Shown: positions 1 to 9,159, counted from the stretch's first letter. The stretch: DNA of 64,000 nt from Thalassotalea crassostreae (GCF_001831495.1 NZ_CP017689.1:806001-870000), one strand, 5' to 3'. Made by a program: numbers and translations. The notes: a model not told the origin generated them from the sequence alone.

Positions 1-283
1 AGGTTTTTATTTTTGTTGAAAAAATGTACAAAAAAATAGTTGAATCATTTATAAATAACTATTCTAAATGAGTCTATTTTTATGAATGTCGATTGGTTGT
101 TTGAATTGACTAAAATAGATAAATAATTATTAAATTTTCCTAAAACTAAAACTAAAAATTAAAAAATAGTAGATTTCAAATTAATTATCACCTGTGTTTT
201 GTACGATTATTGTACAGCGACAAACGATAAAAATATTGACTAGCTAATTCTTTGATCTGATTTTTAATCTGACTTTAAACACA
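1..283. other. AT-rich non-coding stretch at left edge
   Basis: No open frame of useful length or recognisable protein is visible on either strand. The stretch lies downstream of the leftward MscS-type gene, so it may hold that gene's transcript end and the upstream region of something outside the window. The only structure I see is a short palindrome at 200-216, listed separately. Confidence 0.6.
200..216. promoter_or_regulatory. palindrome TGTAC-N7-GTACA
   Basis: A perfect inverted repeat with 5-base arms TGTAC and GTACA and a 7-base spacer, in non-coding DNA. The same arm-and-spacer layout occurs at 29032-29048 over the rlmN promoter. That suggests, but does not prove, a shared operator type. 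The target gene here is unclear because the nearest gene points toward it. Confidence 0.25.
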
Positions 284-1129
284 TTAGGAAGTCATTTGTT
301 GAATTTGCTTAAAATAGAAATCCATAAAGTTTTGGGTGATCCGTTGCTCTAACGAAACAGCCTGTTCAGTAGGGCAGAATAGAATAATGGTAAAGTTCAA
401 ATGGCCAAGATCTGTGGTAGTAATGCGAATGTATGGTTCTTCACCTGGCAAATCAACACCAAGGCGCTTTTCAATCACATTGTTATAGCGACGACCAACC
501 TCAACAAACTCTTTGGTGTACTCATTCATTTTGCTGAAAATAAAATCTCGAGCATCAAACACGTTGACTTGATTGTCTGTGGTTATACTAAACGTATGAT
601 AAACGTAGCGTTTCATAAAATTCATATTCTTAACGGTAAGTGTTAAGAATTGACTATTTGGAATGGTGACGGTTTTTCCTGTGTAATTGTAAGTATTATT
701 AGCAAAGTCGACTTCTTGTAAGCTAGTCGATAATGCGTTGTGTTCGATGACTTCTCCGTAATTGTCACCAACGCGCACCCAATCACCAATAATGAATGCA
801 TTCGACGTTGCTCTGAGTATTGAACCGCTGATACATAAGATTAGTTCTTTTGACGCGATAACGATCGCTACCGCGACCGCTGCTATAGATAAAGCAAAAT
901 TCTCGAGTTCAGTCCACCAAATACTAAATAGAGAGACAAGAATTATCATCACCGATATATTTTTAGTGCGAGAAATCCAAGTGCGGTGAGTCTCATTTAA
1001 AAAATCGTGATTACGTTTGATTAAACGCACTATGAGATGACTAAGTTGATGCAAAAATATCACAATAAATATAGAGACGAATACTTTATTGTTAATTAGT
1101 AATTGTGCTTGTTCTAAGAAATCAGCCAT
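284..1129 (-). CDS. MscS-family mechanosensitive ion channel
   Basis: A 281-residue inner-membrane protein. Hydrophobic segments lie near residues 14-34, 55-72 and 77-102. The last is an Ala/Val/Ile-rich pore helix followed by the MscS beta-domain signature around residues 103-140 (a run like FIIGDWVRVG, then GEVIEH). The C-terminal half forms the cytoplasmic alpha/beta part. Members of this family open under membrane tension to release solutes on hypo-osmotic shock. The length is close to E. coli MscS (about 286 residues). The gene is monocistronic and runs leftward. The family is clear, but which subtype and what gates it are not. Confidence 0.85.
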   Translation of the reverse strand: MADFLEQAQLLINNKVFVSIFIVIFLHQLSHLIVRLIKRNHDFLNETHRTWISRTKNISVMIILVSLFSIWWTELENFALSIAAVAVAIVIASKELILCISGSILRATSNAFIIGDWVRVGDNYGEVIEHNALSTSLQEVDFANNTYNYTGKTVTIPNSQFLTLTVKNMNFMKRYVYHTFSITTDNQVNVFDARDFIFSKMNEYTKEFVEVGRRYNNVIEKRLGVDLPGEEPYIRITTTDLGHLNFTIILFCPTEQAVSLEQRITQNFMDFYFKQIQQMTS

Positions 1130-1231
1130 AGTGGAGTTCTTTAGTGATATTAAAGTTGATATTGTACTCGTAATTAAGCAAAAGAGTTAGCTCAAATAGG
1201 GTATAACTTAGTAGGAGATACTATATGTTTG

Positions 1232-1257
1232 ACAAGGAAAAGCTAACTTTTCCTTGT
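1232..1257. other. perfect hairpin between two leftward genes
   Basis: Arms ACAAGGAAAAG (1232-1242) and CTTTTCCTTGT (1247-1257) pair without mismatch around a CTAA loop. It sits downstream of the small gene at 1300-1473 and upstream of the MscS gene. It lacks a clean U-run on either strand, so it may be a weak terminator or an RNA-stability hairpin rather than a standard intrinsic terminator. Confidence 0.5.
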
Positions 1258-1299
1258 GCTGTTTATAACGATTGCAAAACTGAAAAAAGAAACGTGAGA

Positions 1300-1473
1300 T
1301 TATAATTCCCATTCATCTTCATCAAGCAATTCCTTTAATCGTTTTTTTTCAAGTAATTCATCAATGCGTTTGCGTGTTTTAGCATTACTTGTTTCTTTAG
1401 TTTCAGTATTAAGGGTTTCGTCTTCATCGAAACTTTCACCGAAACCATCGTCAATTAACTGGTCTGGAGACAT
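1300..1473 (-). CDS. small acidic protein, PA3496-like family
   Basis: A 57-codon frame starting with ATG at 1473, preceded by a good ribosome site (TTGAGGAAG, about 5-8 bases before the start). The protein is very acidic. Its C-terminal half has an RKRIDELLEKKRLKELL core followed by an acidic tail ending DEWEL. This resembles the PA3496-type small gammaproteobacterial proteins, sometimes named putative envelope integrity proteins, whose hallmark is a basic/hydrophobic R-x-I-[DE]-x-x-L-E-x-[KR]-[KR]-L helix. Function is unknown. The strong Shine-Dalgarno and the family-like motif argue for a real gene. Confidence 0.65.
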   Translation of the reverse strand: MSPDQLIDDGFGESFDEDETLNTETKETSNAKTRKRIDELLEKKRLKELLDEDEWEL

Positions 1474-1739
1474 AAGTACTTCCTCAATTTATACAACTCA
1501 TCATTCTTTCAGGGTTGCGCATACCTCAATAATTGAAAAATAGGAAAATTTTTCGCTGACGTCAAACAAAAAATGAGAATTTTTTTCTGAATGAGCAAAA
1601 TTTACTCATAGCTAATAACTGTAAGGGCTGTAGCGAAGATGGAAATGGCTATATTTTTACAATTTAGTGAATTAAATGTTACTTAATTTTCAGAGGCTTA
1701 GATAACAGAAGGATTCAAAATTTATAAAAATGCCTAAAT

Positions 1740-1787
1740 AAATACTTAAACAAATACTTAAACAAATACTTAAACAAATGCTTAGCT
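1740..1787. repeat. 12-bp tandem repeat, four copies
   Basis: Three exact copies of AAATACTTAAAC are followed by one degenerate copy (AAATGCTTAGCT) just before the SDR gene. It is a short direct repeat in AT-rich DNA, with no inverted structure and no associated genes. Slippage is the simplest origin. The rest of 1474-1841 shows no gene. Confidence 0.8.
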
Positions 1788-1841
1788 AAATAGTTCAGCA
1801 TGTTATAGATTATGCTGACAACTCATATGCTAGGTTTAAAC

Positions 1842-2591
1842 GTGCCAAGACAAAATATTCTAATAACTGGGGCAAGCTCAGGGTTGGGCTTAACCATGGC
1901 GAAACAATTTGCAGATAAAGGTTATGATTTGATCTTGTGTGCAAGACGAGTTTCACAACTTGAACAATTAAAACAAGAAATACTGACTGTGCATTCTCAA
2001 CTCAAAGTCGAAATTTATGCTTTGGATGTAAATGACCACGATCAGGTTTTTGCCGTATTTGCAGACGCCAAGACAAAATTTTCTACCTTAGATAAAGTGA
2101 TTGTGAATGCTGGTATTGGCAAAGGAGCATCGTTAGGTAAAGGCTTCTTTGAAGCGAACAGGGAAACAGCACAAACCAATTTCGTTGCAGCATTGGCGCA
2201 GTGTGAAGCGGCGTTAGAAATATTTAGAGCACAAAATCATGGTCACCTCATCACCATTTCATCGGTTAGCTCGCAACGTGGATTTAAAGGTTCAATGAAT
2301 GTATATGCTGCAACTAAAGCGGCGATCGCTTCATTAACGGAAGGGATCCGAATCGATGTATTGAATAAGCCTATAGATGTTACCTGCATACATCCTGGTT
2401 ATATTGATACTGAAATTACCGATAAGGTAAACGTACCTCCTTTTATCGTTGATGCTGAAACTGGTTGTCGAGCAATAATCAAAGCCATTGAAAAGAAAAA
2501 AGCGACGGCATTTGTGCCGTTTTGGCCTTGGGCATTAGTTCGCTATTTGCTGAAAATTATGCCGGTTTCATTGTTGCGAAAGTTTACATAA
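1842..2591 (+). CDS. SDR-family NAD(P)-dependent oxidoreductase
   Basis: A classical short-chain dehydrogenase. It has the Rossmann motif TGASSGLG near the N terminus, NAGIG at the end of beta-4, and a catalytic Ser plus Y-x-x-x-K (VYAATK). I chose the GTG at 1842 (249 residues). An AGG lies 7 bases upstream and the protein then begins MPRQNILITG, as SDRs usually do. The ATG at 1812 would add ten residues and has no ribosome site. The C terminus (FWPWALVRYLLKIMP) is hydrophobic, suggesting membrane association. Substrate is unknown; lipid or fatty-acyl carbonyls are possible by family. Confidence 0.8.
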   Translation: MPRQNILITGASSGLGLTMAKQFADKGYDLILCARRVSQLEQLKQEILTVHSQLKVEIYALDVNDHDQVFAVFADAKTKFSTLDKVIVNAGIGKGASLGKGFFEANRETAQTNFVAALAQCEAALEIFRAQNHGHLITISSVSSQRGFKGSMNVYAATKAAIASLTEGIRIDVLNKPIDVTCIHPGYIDTEITDKVNVPPFIVDAETGCRAIIKAIEKKKATAFVPFWPWALVRYLLKIMPVSLLRKFT

Positions 2592-2610
2592 TTCAAAATG
2601 AAATGGTTTA

Positions 2611-2626
2611 CTGTATATTTATACAG
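2611..2626. promoter_or_regulatory. LexA (SOS) box
   Basis: CTGTATATTTATACAG matches the gammaproteobacterial LexA consensus CTGT-N8-ACAG exactly and is a near-complete palindrome. It lies 20 bases after the SDR stop and about 250 bases before yebG, an SOS gene in E. coli. It therefore most likely controls a yebG transcript with a long leader. No closer box was seen. Confidence 0.8.
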
Positions 2627-2875
2627 ATAACTTTGCTTTTTAGATTTGTGTTTGTTAGATTAACTAGGAATACTTAGTCGAGAGTTTTTAAACGCCTTCA
2701 ACAAAGGTTAAAAGTAAAAGGTTAAAAGTTAATAGCTAAACTTAAGAGCTTAAACTTAAATACTTATGAGCTAAGTAAGTCATTTAGCCACTGATGGTAG
2801 CAGAAATGGAGCGAATATAGCTGCTCCAATAACGTTAATTAGTGTGGGTAACAGAGAAATAAATAAGGGATAACA

Positions 2876-3190
2876 ATGGCAGTTGAAAGTCGTTTTGTAG
2901 TAATTCGCAATGGGGTGGAGGTTGAAACATTTATGGATAAGAAAGCTGCGGATGAGTATGACAAAATGCTCGATATGGCAGATAATCTGTCCGTATTATT
3001 TGAACAATCTTCAATCGAATTAACTGAGTCGCTAGTTGAAGAGTTAAGTGTATATATTGCGAAAAATAGAGAAGATGTGTTGATAGCGCTTGGTGCGAAA
3101 AAACCAAAAGTAGCCAAAGTAGAAAAAGCCGATAAACCAGAGTCTTCTAAAGAAGAGCCAGTCGCCAAAGCGGCAACGAAAAAAGCATAA
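2876..3190 (+). CDS. yebG: YebG-family SOS-associated protein
   Basis: A 104-residue protein whose first 45 residues follow E. coli YebG closely: it starts MAVE, then has FVVIRNGVE, the K-K-x-A-D-x-Y-D-K-M-L-D stretch and a leucine-rich second half. The tail from about residue 76 is Lys/Ala/Glu-rich, low-complexity and longer than in E. coli (96 residues). YebG is a small DNA-damage-inducible protein under LexA control, of uncertain biochemical role. A perfect LexA box upstream at 2611-2626 supports the call. The ATG follows AAGGGATAACA, an adequate ribosome site. Confidence 0.88.
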   Translation: MAVESRFVVIRNGVEVETFMDKKAADEYDKMLDMADNLSVLFEQSSIELTESLVEELSVYIAKNREDVLIALGAKKPKVAKVEKADKPESSKEEPVAKAATKKA

Positions 3191-3259
3191 ACAAATCTCT
3201 TTTTGAGAAAATCGAGAAACGCTTAGAATAAGACGTAAACATTTCAGAAGTTGCAGTTA

Positions 3260-3958
3260 ATGTCATTACCCGAATACCAATTAACAAGAAGCCGAAAACG
3301 TAAAACGATTAGTTTGCAAGTTAAGGCAGGTAAAGTTCGGGTTTTAGCGCCTATGCACGTCACTATCGAATATATTGATCAATTAATTTCGAAAAAAGCA
3401 TCTTGGTTATTATCGAAGGTAAATGAACAATTAAATTACCTTGAAAATAAACTCGAGAAACAATACCAAAGCGGTGATGCTTTTTACTATTTGGGTAAAC
3501 CTTATCAGTTGCTGGTTAGAACAACTAATATTGCTGATGATGGTCTTTATTCAGTGTCTATCGATGCAGAAAATATCATAGTAGATATTGCTGGAGACCA
3601 TAACAGCGATTATATTCAACAGGCGTTGAAAATTTGGTATCAGCAACAGGCAGAGAAAATCCTCAAAACTCGTTTAACACTGATGGAAGCCAAGACCGGT
3701 TTAACCAGTACTAAATTAAAAGTGCGGCACTATAAAACACGTTGGGGAAGCTGTAATAGTAAAAAACAGATAAACTTAAATTCACTACTAGTCATGGCAA
3801 AAGAAGACGTAATCGATTATGTCATTGTGCACGAATTATGCCACACCATCCATATGAATCATTCAAGTTTATTTTGGCAGTTAGTCGAACAAAATTGTCC
3901 CGACTATAAGCTATACAAAGCGTGGCTCAAATCTCATCAAGATTTCTTAACTTGGTAG
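3260..3958 (+). CDS. YgjP-like metal-dependent hydrolase (DUF45, SprT-like)
   Basis: A 232-residue protein with the zinc-peptidase motif HELCH followed by a downstream N-H-S-x-x-FW segment, typical of YgjP/DUF45 proteins. An RWGSCNSKK motif precedes it, also a hallmark of this family. I prefer ATG 3260, since AGAAG lies about 9 bases upstream. The TTG at 3251 would put that site too close. The family is thought to be a cytosolic zinc metalloprotease, but substrates are unknown. It stands alone between yebG and the thr leader. Confidence 0.85.
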   Translation: MSLPEYQLTRSRKRKTISLQVKAGKVRVLAPMHVTIEYIDQLISKKASWLLSKVNEQLNYLENKLEKQYQSGDAFYYLGKPYQLLVRTTNIADDGLYSVSIDAENIIVDIAGDHNSDYIQQALKIWYQQQAEKILKTRLTLMEAKTGLTSTKLKVRHYKTRWGSCNSKKQINLNSLLVMAKEDVIDYVIVHELCHTIHMNHSSLFWQLVEQNCPDYKLYKAWLKSHQDFLTW

Positions 3959-3965
3959 GTTAATT

Positions 3966-3993
3966 TTTGAATAACTAACTATTTATTTATAGT
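3966..3993 (+). promoter_or_regulatory. possible thr operon promoter
   Basis: TATAGT at 3988-3993 is a good -10. TTTGAA at 3966-3971 is a weak -35 at 16 bases. Transcription would start near 4000, giving a leader long enough to contain thrL. A TTGACT at 4040-4045 also looks like a -35, but its start point would fall at the thrL ATG, so it is less likely. Confidence 0.35.
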
Positions 3994-4074
3994 GAATAAC
4001 TATTCTTTGGTTTTTTTTCACTGTTTTGTTATTTTTTTGTTGACTCGCGAGCTGAAGTTAGGCATATATAAGGC

Positions 4075-4149
4075 ATGAAATTATTTAAGAGCACTATTAT
4101 CACCTTAATTACCACCACCATTCGTACGCGAGTGGAGGTCACGATCTAG
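4075..4149 (+). CDS. thrL: thr operon leader peptide
   Basis: A 24-residue peptide, MKLFKSTIITLITTTIRTRV plus four residues, containing seven Thr and five Ile codons. These include three consecutive ACC codons. It lies between a putative promoter and a rho-independent attenuator, upstream of thrA. Its translation senses charged tRNA-Thr and tRNA-Ile: stalling at these codons favours the antiterminator. It is too short for ordinary gene callers but its position and composition are diagnostic. The ribosome site is weak (AAGG directly before the ATG). Confidence 0.92.
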   Translation: MKLFKSTIITLITTTIRTRVEVTI

Positions 4150-4207
4150 TGCATTATTAATTAAAATGAACATTAGAAACCCGTGACTTAATCCTCACGG
4201 GTTTTTT
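4114..4207 (+). promoter_or_regulatory. threonine/isoleucine attenuator (alternative RNA folds)
   Basis: Three mutually exclusive hairpins can be read. Pause hairpin 1:2 has 4114-4124 pairing with 4129-4139 around a UACG tetraloop and one A-A mismatch. Antiterminator 2:3 has AGGTCACG (4136-4143) pairing with CGTGACTT (4182-4189) with one G-U pair. Terminator 3:4 has 4177-4186 pairing with 4195-4204. The Thr/Ile codons occupy strand 1. Ribosome stalling there frees strand 2 to pair with 3, so thrABC is transcribed. Normal reading lets the terminator form. Confidence 0.88.
4177..4207 (+). terminator. thr attenuator terminator
   Basis: Arms AAACCCGTGA and TCACGGGTTT form a perfect 10-base-pair stem followed by a run of T to 4207. 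This is the terminator element of the thr attenuator, about 150 bases before thrA. Confidence 0.92.
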
Positions 4208-4358
4208 GCTTTTTAGAGCTTTAAATTTGTTAACGGTGTAAGTGATATATTGCAATTTAATAAATATTTAAGCTCTAAATCCTACAATTACAGTAGCAAT
4301 AATTTTATATCGCCAAGAGATATCTCTTGGAATTGTAAGAAAACTTAAAGGAAGTAAT

Positions 4359-6815
4359 ATGAGAGTACTAAAATTTGGTGGTTCGTCGTTAGCGAATGCA
4401 GAAAGGTTCTTAGCGGTGAGCAAAATCATTACTGACAAGAGCAAAGAGTCGGCAGTTGCAGTTGTAGTGTCAGCACCACAAGGTATTACCAACCATTTGG
4501 TTACTCTTACAGAAACCTTGCCTGAAGAAGCGGAACTAGAGCAGGGCATTGAACACTTAAAAAAAGCAGTGAGCAATATCTTTGATGGCGTTGAGTCATT
4601 ATATCCAGCCTTTGACCGCCAACATGCAGATCAGGCATTAATGCGTTGGAGCAATCAATTGCAACGTTGGTTACTTGGCGCTGCAATGCTTAAATACTGT
4701 CCAAAGCATATCCGAGCCTGTGTTATTAGTGTAGGCGAGCGTATCAGCGTTGCTATATTAGAAGGGTTGTTGTCACAACAGCAGCACGGCGTATCAGTAA
4801 TCGATCCAGAACAATTTCTAAAAACTAACGAGTCACCGTTAGATGCAGTTGCAGATCTTGTGCTATCTCGACAATTGTTTGTCGACAAATACAGTGACTT
4901 AAAACGTATTGCGGTGATGCCTGGCTTTATCGGTTCAGCGCCTTCTGGACAAGTGACAACATTAGGTCGTAACGGTTCCGATTATTCTGCTGCCGTATTG
5001 TCTGTTTGCATGAATGCGGAATGTTGTGAAATTTGGACTGACGTCGATGGTGTATTTAATGCCGATCCGCGTTTAATAAGCGATGCTAAATTACTCGATC
5101 ATTTATCTTACCAAGAAGCAATGGAGTTATCGTATTTTGGTGCCAAAGTATTACACCCTAAAACGATTGGTCCAATCGCTCAATATCATATCCCATGCTT
5201 AATCAAAAATACCACTAACCCAAGCGCGAAGGGCACCTTGATTTCAAGTGAAAACAAAGGTGAAAAGAAAGTTAAAGCTATATCTAACCTTGATGAATTA
5301 ACCATGATCAATGTATCTGGTCCAGGTATGAAAGGGATGGTTGGCATGGCAGCGCGTGTTTTTGCGTGCATGAGTAAAGAAAATATATCGCTAGTTTTGA
5401 TTAGTCAATCTTCATCAGAGTATAGCATCAGCTTTTGTATTCATTCACAAGATGCATATCGTGCCCAGCAGGCACTGCAATTAGAGTTTGAATTAGAATT
5501 ATTAAATCAATTGTTAGAGCCAATTGAACTGCAATCGCACCTTTCTATCGTGTCCTTAGTCGGTGATGGAATGCATCATCAGCGCGGTATGGCTGGCAAG
5601 CTGTTTAGCTCATTAGCGCAAGCAAGAGTGAATGTGATAGCAATTGCGCAGGATTCGTCAGAGCGCAGTATCTCAGTAGTAATTGAGCAAAGAAAATGTA
5701 CAGACGCATTGAAAGTTTGTCATCAGAACTTCTTCTCTAAACGCCAAACCATAGACGCTTTTGTTGTCGGTTGTGGTGTTGTTGGTAGCGCTTTACTTGA
5801 ACAAATTGCACGAGTACAAAGTAAGTTACAAAGCCAAGGTTTAGATTTACGTGTTTATGGTATCGCAAATAGTAAAGGTATCAGTTTTAATGACCAAGGT
5901 ATTAATTTGGCTGATTGGCGTGAGCAAATCGGTACTGATGCTAGCGCACTTTCAGTTGATTCAGTTAAAGGCTTTGTTCGAGCAAACCACCTGATCAATC
6001 CTGTGCTTGTCGACTGTACGTCTGATGAAGATTTAGCGATGCAATACGCAGATTATCTAGAAGAAGGTATTCATGTCGTTACGCCAAATAAAAAGGCCAA
6101 TACTGATTCATGGGCGTACTATTTAAAGCTTCGCGAAAATGCGAAGAAAACCAATCGTCTATTTTTATATGAAACCAATGTTGGGGCTGGTTTACCGGTT
6201 ATTGATACTTTGCAAAATCTATTTAAAGCGGGTGATGAACTGCAGCAATTTGAAGGCGTTTTATCTGGCTCTTTATCGTATATTTTTGGTAAGCTTGATG
6301 AAGGTATGTCATTGTCTGAAGCCACAGCAATTGCAAAGACAAACGGTTTTACTGAACCTGATCCTCGTGATGATTTAAGTGGTATGGACGTTGCTCGTAA
6401 ACTTTTAATTATGGCACGTGAAGCCGGGTTAGCGCTGGAATTACACAACATTAAAGTTCAATCAGTGCTGCCAGAAAGCTTCGATGATAGTGGCAGTATC
6501 GAAGACTTTATGGCTAATCTTAAGTCACTTGACCAAGAATTTGCTGACAAAGTAGCAAGTGCGAAAGAACAAGGGAAAGTATTACGCTACGTTGGGTCTA
6601 TTAATCAAGGTGAATGCCAAGTATCAATTGAAGCAGTTGATAGTAGCCACCCATTATTTGCGATTAAAGATGGTGAGAATGCGCTTTCGATATTGAGTCA
6701 TTATTATCAACCGATCCCATTAGTGTTAAGAGGTTATGGTGCTGGCGCTGAAGTAACAGCGGCAGGTGTATTTTCAGATGTATTACGTACACAAGCATGG
6801 AAACAGGATATCTAA
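4359..6815 (+). CDS. thrA: bifunctional aspartokinase I / homoserine dehydrogenase I
   Basis: An 818-residue cytosolic enzyme (E. coli ThrA is 820) catalysing the first and third steps from aspartate to threonine. Residues 1-290 form the aspartokinase, with N-terminal KFGGSS and the later RNGSDYSA and [11 protein letters not shown] motifs. Two ACT regulatory units follow at about 310-460, as expected for threonine feedback inhibition. Residues 465-818 are homoserine dehydrogenase, with a [13 protein letters not shown] nucleotide-binding loop and the TPNKKAN and GSLSYIFG motifs. AAGGAAG precedes the ATG. It is the first structural gene after the attenuator and its stop overlaps the thrB start. 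Confidence 0.97.
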   Translation: MRVLKFGGSSLANAERFLAVSKIITDKSKESAVAVVVSAPQGITNHLVTLTETLPEEAELEQGIEHLKKAVSNIFDGVESLYPAFDRQHADQALMRWSNQLQRWLLGAAMLKYCPKHIRACVISVGERISVAILEGLLSQQQHGVSVIDPEQFLKTNESPLDAVADLVLSRQLFVDKYSDLKRIAVMPGFIGSAPSGQVTTLGRNGSDYSAAVLSVCMNAECCEIWTDVDGVFNADPRLISDAKLLDHLSYQEAMELSYFGAKVLHPKTIGPIAQYHIPCLIKNTTNPSAKGTLISSENKGEKKVKAISNLDELTMINVSGPGMKGMVGMAARVFACMSKENISLVLISQSSSEYSISFCIHSQDAYRAQQALQLEFELELLNQLLEPIELQSHLSIVSLVGDGMHHQRGMAGKLFSSLAQARVNVIAIAQDSSERSISVVIEQRKCTDALKVCHQNFFSKRQTIDAFVVGCGVVGSALLEQIARVQSKLQSQGLDLRVYGIANSKGISFNDQGINLADWREQIGTDASALSVDSVKGFVRANHLINPVLVDCTSDEDLAMQYADYLEEGIHVVTPNKKANTDSWAYYLKLRENAKKTNRLFLYETNVGAGLPVIDTLQNLFKAGDELQQFEGVLSGSLSYIFGKLDEGMSLSEATAIAKTNGFTEPDPRDDLSGMDVARKLLIMAREAGLALELHNIKVQSVLPESFDDSGSIEDFMANLKSLDQEFADKVASAKEQGKVLRYVGSINQGECQVSIEAVDSSHPLFAIKDGENALSILSHYYQPIPLVLRGYGAGAEVTAAGVFSDVLRTQAWKQDI

Positions 6816-7759
6816 TGGTAAAAGTATTTGCGCCTGCATCAATCGGCAACGTTAGTGTTGGTTTTGATGTTTTAGGTATGGCGGTTACGCCGATTAGTGG
6901 TGAATTACTTGGTGATACGGTTGAGATTGATGTGGCAGAAAATGGCATATCAGATTTAAACTGCATCGGTTCTTTTAAAGATGTTTTACCACCAAACAAA
7001 GAAGATAATATTGTTTGGCATGCGCTACAGTTATTTGAGCAGCAACTTGCTGATAAATCTATCGCCGTTAGCGCTGTGTCGATGACCCTGAACAAGAATA
7101 TGCCTGTAGGAAGTGGCTTAGGTTCATCAGCATGTTCAATCGTTGCTGCGCTTGTGGCACTTAACGAGTTTTATCAACAGCCATTCAATCAGCAAGAGTT
7201 GTTGTTTATGATGGGAGCAATGGAAGCCAAAATCAGCGGTAGCTTGCATTATGATAATGTTGCCCCATGTTTTATTGGTGGCTTACAGTTAATGAGCAGC
7301 GATGCAAAGGTAATATCACGCACTTTGCCTAGCTTCGATGAGTTGTATTGGGTTATGGCGTATCCAGGCATTGAAATGTCGACTAAGGCGGCTCGAGAAG
7401 CTTTGCCTGAAAACTATAGTCGCGGTCAGTTAATCGAATTTGGCCAAAATTTGGCAAGTTTTATTGATGCTTGTCACCGCCAAGATTGTGATAGTGCGAT
7501 GCAGTCTATTGTCGATATCGTCGCTGAGCCTTATCGCTGTAATTTATTACCGAAATTTAAAGAAAATAAAAATTATGTGTTAGCAAATGGCGCGAAAGCG
7601 GCAGGCATATCGGGTTCTGGCCCAACATTATTTGTTGCCTGTGATGATTTGCAAAAGGCACAACAACTTTCACAGTATTTACAACAAAATTATTTGCAAT
7701 CAAATACTGGGTTTATCCATATTTGTAAAACTGACACCGCTGGTGCCAGAGTAATTTAA
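6815..7759 (+). CDS. thrB: homoserine kinase
   Basis: A GHMP-family kinase phosphorylating homoserine, the fourth step of threonine synthesis. The ATP-binding motif reads PVGSGLGSSACS at about residues 91-102, and the C-terminal GISGSGPTLF is the third GHMP motif. I start it at 6815 (314 residues, E. coli 310), where the ATG overlaps the thrA stop as TAATG and AGGA lies six bases upstream. The alternative ATG at 6797 would add six residues inside thrA. The overlap indicates translational coupling. Confidence 0.96.
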   Translation: MVKVFAPASIGNVSVGFDVLGMAVTPISGELLGDTVEIDVAENGISDLNCIGSFKDVLPPNKEDNIVWHALQLFEQQLADKSIAVSAVSMTLNKNMPVGSGLGSSACSIVAALVALNEFYQQPFNQQELLFMMGAMEAKISGSLHYDNVAPCFIGGLQLMSSDAKVISRTLPSFDELYWVMAYPGIEMSTKAAREALPENYSRGQLIEFGQNLASFIDACHRQDCDSAMQSIVDIVAEPYRCNLLPKFKENKNYVLANGAKAAGISGSGPTLFVACDDLQKAQQLSQYLQQNYLQSNTGFIHICKTDTAGARVI

Positions 7760-7793
7760 TCTAGAACAAAAGAACAAGCCAAAGGGGCTACAG

Positions 7794-9083
7794 ATGAAAT
7801 TTTATAATTTAAAACACCCTGAACAAGAAGTAAGCTTTAGCCAAGCTGTGCGTCAGGGGTTAGGAAAAGATCAAGGTTTGTTTTTTCCAAAAGAATTGCC
7901 GCAGCATAAAAATATTGAGCAATTGTTAGCAATGCCATTAGTTGAGCGTAGTATGCATGTACTGTATCCATTCGTTGAAGATGACTTGAGCGAAGCTGAA
8001 TTTCGTCAAATTATCACTAATGCATTTAACTTTCCGGCATTGACCCAGGCAATTGATGAGAATAAGTCGGTGTTAGAATTATTCCATGGCCCAACATTAG
8101 CATTCAAAGATTTTGGTGCTCGTTTTATGGCGCAATGTCTGCAACAGTTTAGTAAAAATAATGACGACAAAATTACTATTTTAACGGCGACATCTGGTGA
8201 TACTGGTGCGGCAGTAGCTCACGCGTTTTATGGTCTTGAAAACATTAATGTAGTGATTCTATATCCAAAAGGCAAAATTAGTTTATTGCAAGAAAAGATG
8301 TTCACTACGCTTGGTGATAATATCTCAACGCTTGCTGTTGAAGGCAGCTTTGATGATTGTCAGGCATTAGTTAAGAAAGCGTTTGATGATCACGAATTAG
8401 CCAAGGCTATTGGATTAAACTCCGCCAATTCCATCAATATTTCTCGATTACTTGCTCAAATTAGTTACTACTTTGAAGCTGCGGCGCAATTATTCCGTCA
8501 ACGAGGTAAAATCGACGATTTAGTTTTCTCTATTCCAAGTGGCAATTTTGGTAACTTAACCGCAGGCTTGCTAGCTAAAGCGATTGGTTTACCGATCAAA
8601 CGATTTATCGCAGCGACAAACGTAAACGATACTGTGCCACGTTATTTGCAAACGGGAGAGTGGGAACCACATGATACTGTTGCGACGATGAGTAATGCAA
8701 TGGACGTATCTAAACCGAACAATTGGCCTCGTGTCGAGCACATGCTTAGGTCTGGTATCGTTGATGAAAATGCGTTGTCATCAGTTGCAATTGATGAAGA
8801 GCAAACGCAAATGGCAATGATCAACTTAAATTCTTTAGGTTATATTTGTGAGCCGCATGCAAGTGTTGCTTATAAAGCACTGAAGTATAATCTAGATGAC
8901 AGTGAATATGGTGTTGTACTTGGTACTGCTCATCCGGCTAAATTTAAAGACACGGTAGAAAGTGTCCTAGGTCAGCCATTAGGCTTACCTAAAGAGCTTG
9001 CAGATTGCGCAGGAGAGAAAATATTATCGGTAAATATCGACAATGATTTCCAACAAATGCGACGTTTTTTATTAGCACAGTAG
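7794..9083 (+). CDS. thrC: threonine synthase
   Basis: A 429-residue PLP enzyme (E. coli 428) converting O-phosphohomoserine to threonine. The PLP lysine lies in LAFKDFGARF near residue 107. The phosphate-binding region SGDTGAAVAHAF and the SGNFGNLTAG loop are present. It follows thrB by 34 bases with the ribosome site AAAGGGGC and is the last gene of the thr operon. Confidence 0.96.
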   Translation: MKFYNLKHPEQEVSFSQAVRQGLGKDQGLFFPKELPQHKNIEQLLAMPLVERSMHVLYPFVEDDLSEAEFRQIITNAFNFPALTQAIDENKSVLELFHGPTLAFKDFGARFMAQCLQQFSKNNDDKITILTATSGDTGAAVAHAFYGLENINVVILYPKGKISLLQEKMFTTLGDNISTLAVEGSFDDCQALVKKAFDDHELAKAIGLNSANSINISRLLAQISYYFEAAAQLFRQRGKIDDLVFSIPSGNFGNLTAGLLAKAIGLPIKRFIAATNVNDTVPRYLQTGEWEPHDTVATMSNAMDVSKPNNWPRVEHMLRSGIVDENALSSVAIDEEQTQMAMINLNSLGYICEPHASVAYKALKYNLDDSEYGVVLGTAHPAKFKDTVESVLGQPLGLPKELADCAGEKILSVNIDNDFQQMRRFLLAQ

Positions 9084-9103
9084 CGATAAAAGCCTGTAGA
9101 ATA

Positions 9104-9132
9104 GCCTACTAATCTTTCTTAAATTGGTAGGC
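9104..9132 (+). terminator. hairpin after thrC
   Basis: GCCTACTAAT (9104-9113) pairs with ATTGGTAGGC (9123-9132), with one G-U pair and a nine-base loop. It follows the thrC stop by about 20 bases, as a terminator would, but the U-run is poor. It also covers the TTG at 9124, which argues against that codon being the ung start. Confidence 0.45.
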
Positions 9133-9159
9133 GCTTTAGTCGGTACTTTAGTGGAAAAT

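Noticed and set aside
401..989. Rightward open frames opposite the MscS gene (401-646, 762-989)
   Set aside because: They are antisense to a clear MscS protein, show no family motifs and have no ribosome sites.
1740..1787. 12-bp tandem repeat as a CRISPR or iteron
   Set aside because: Units are contiguous with no spacers, only four copies exist, and no cas or rep gene is near.
4040..4070. TTGACT / TATATA as the thr promoter
   Set aside because: The spacer would be 19 bases and the start point would fall at the thrL ATG, leaving no leader.
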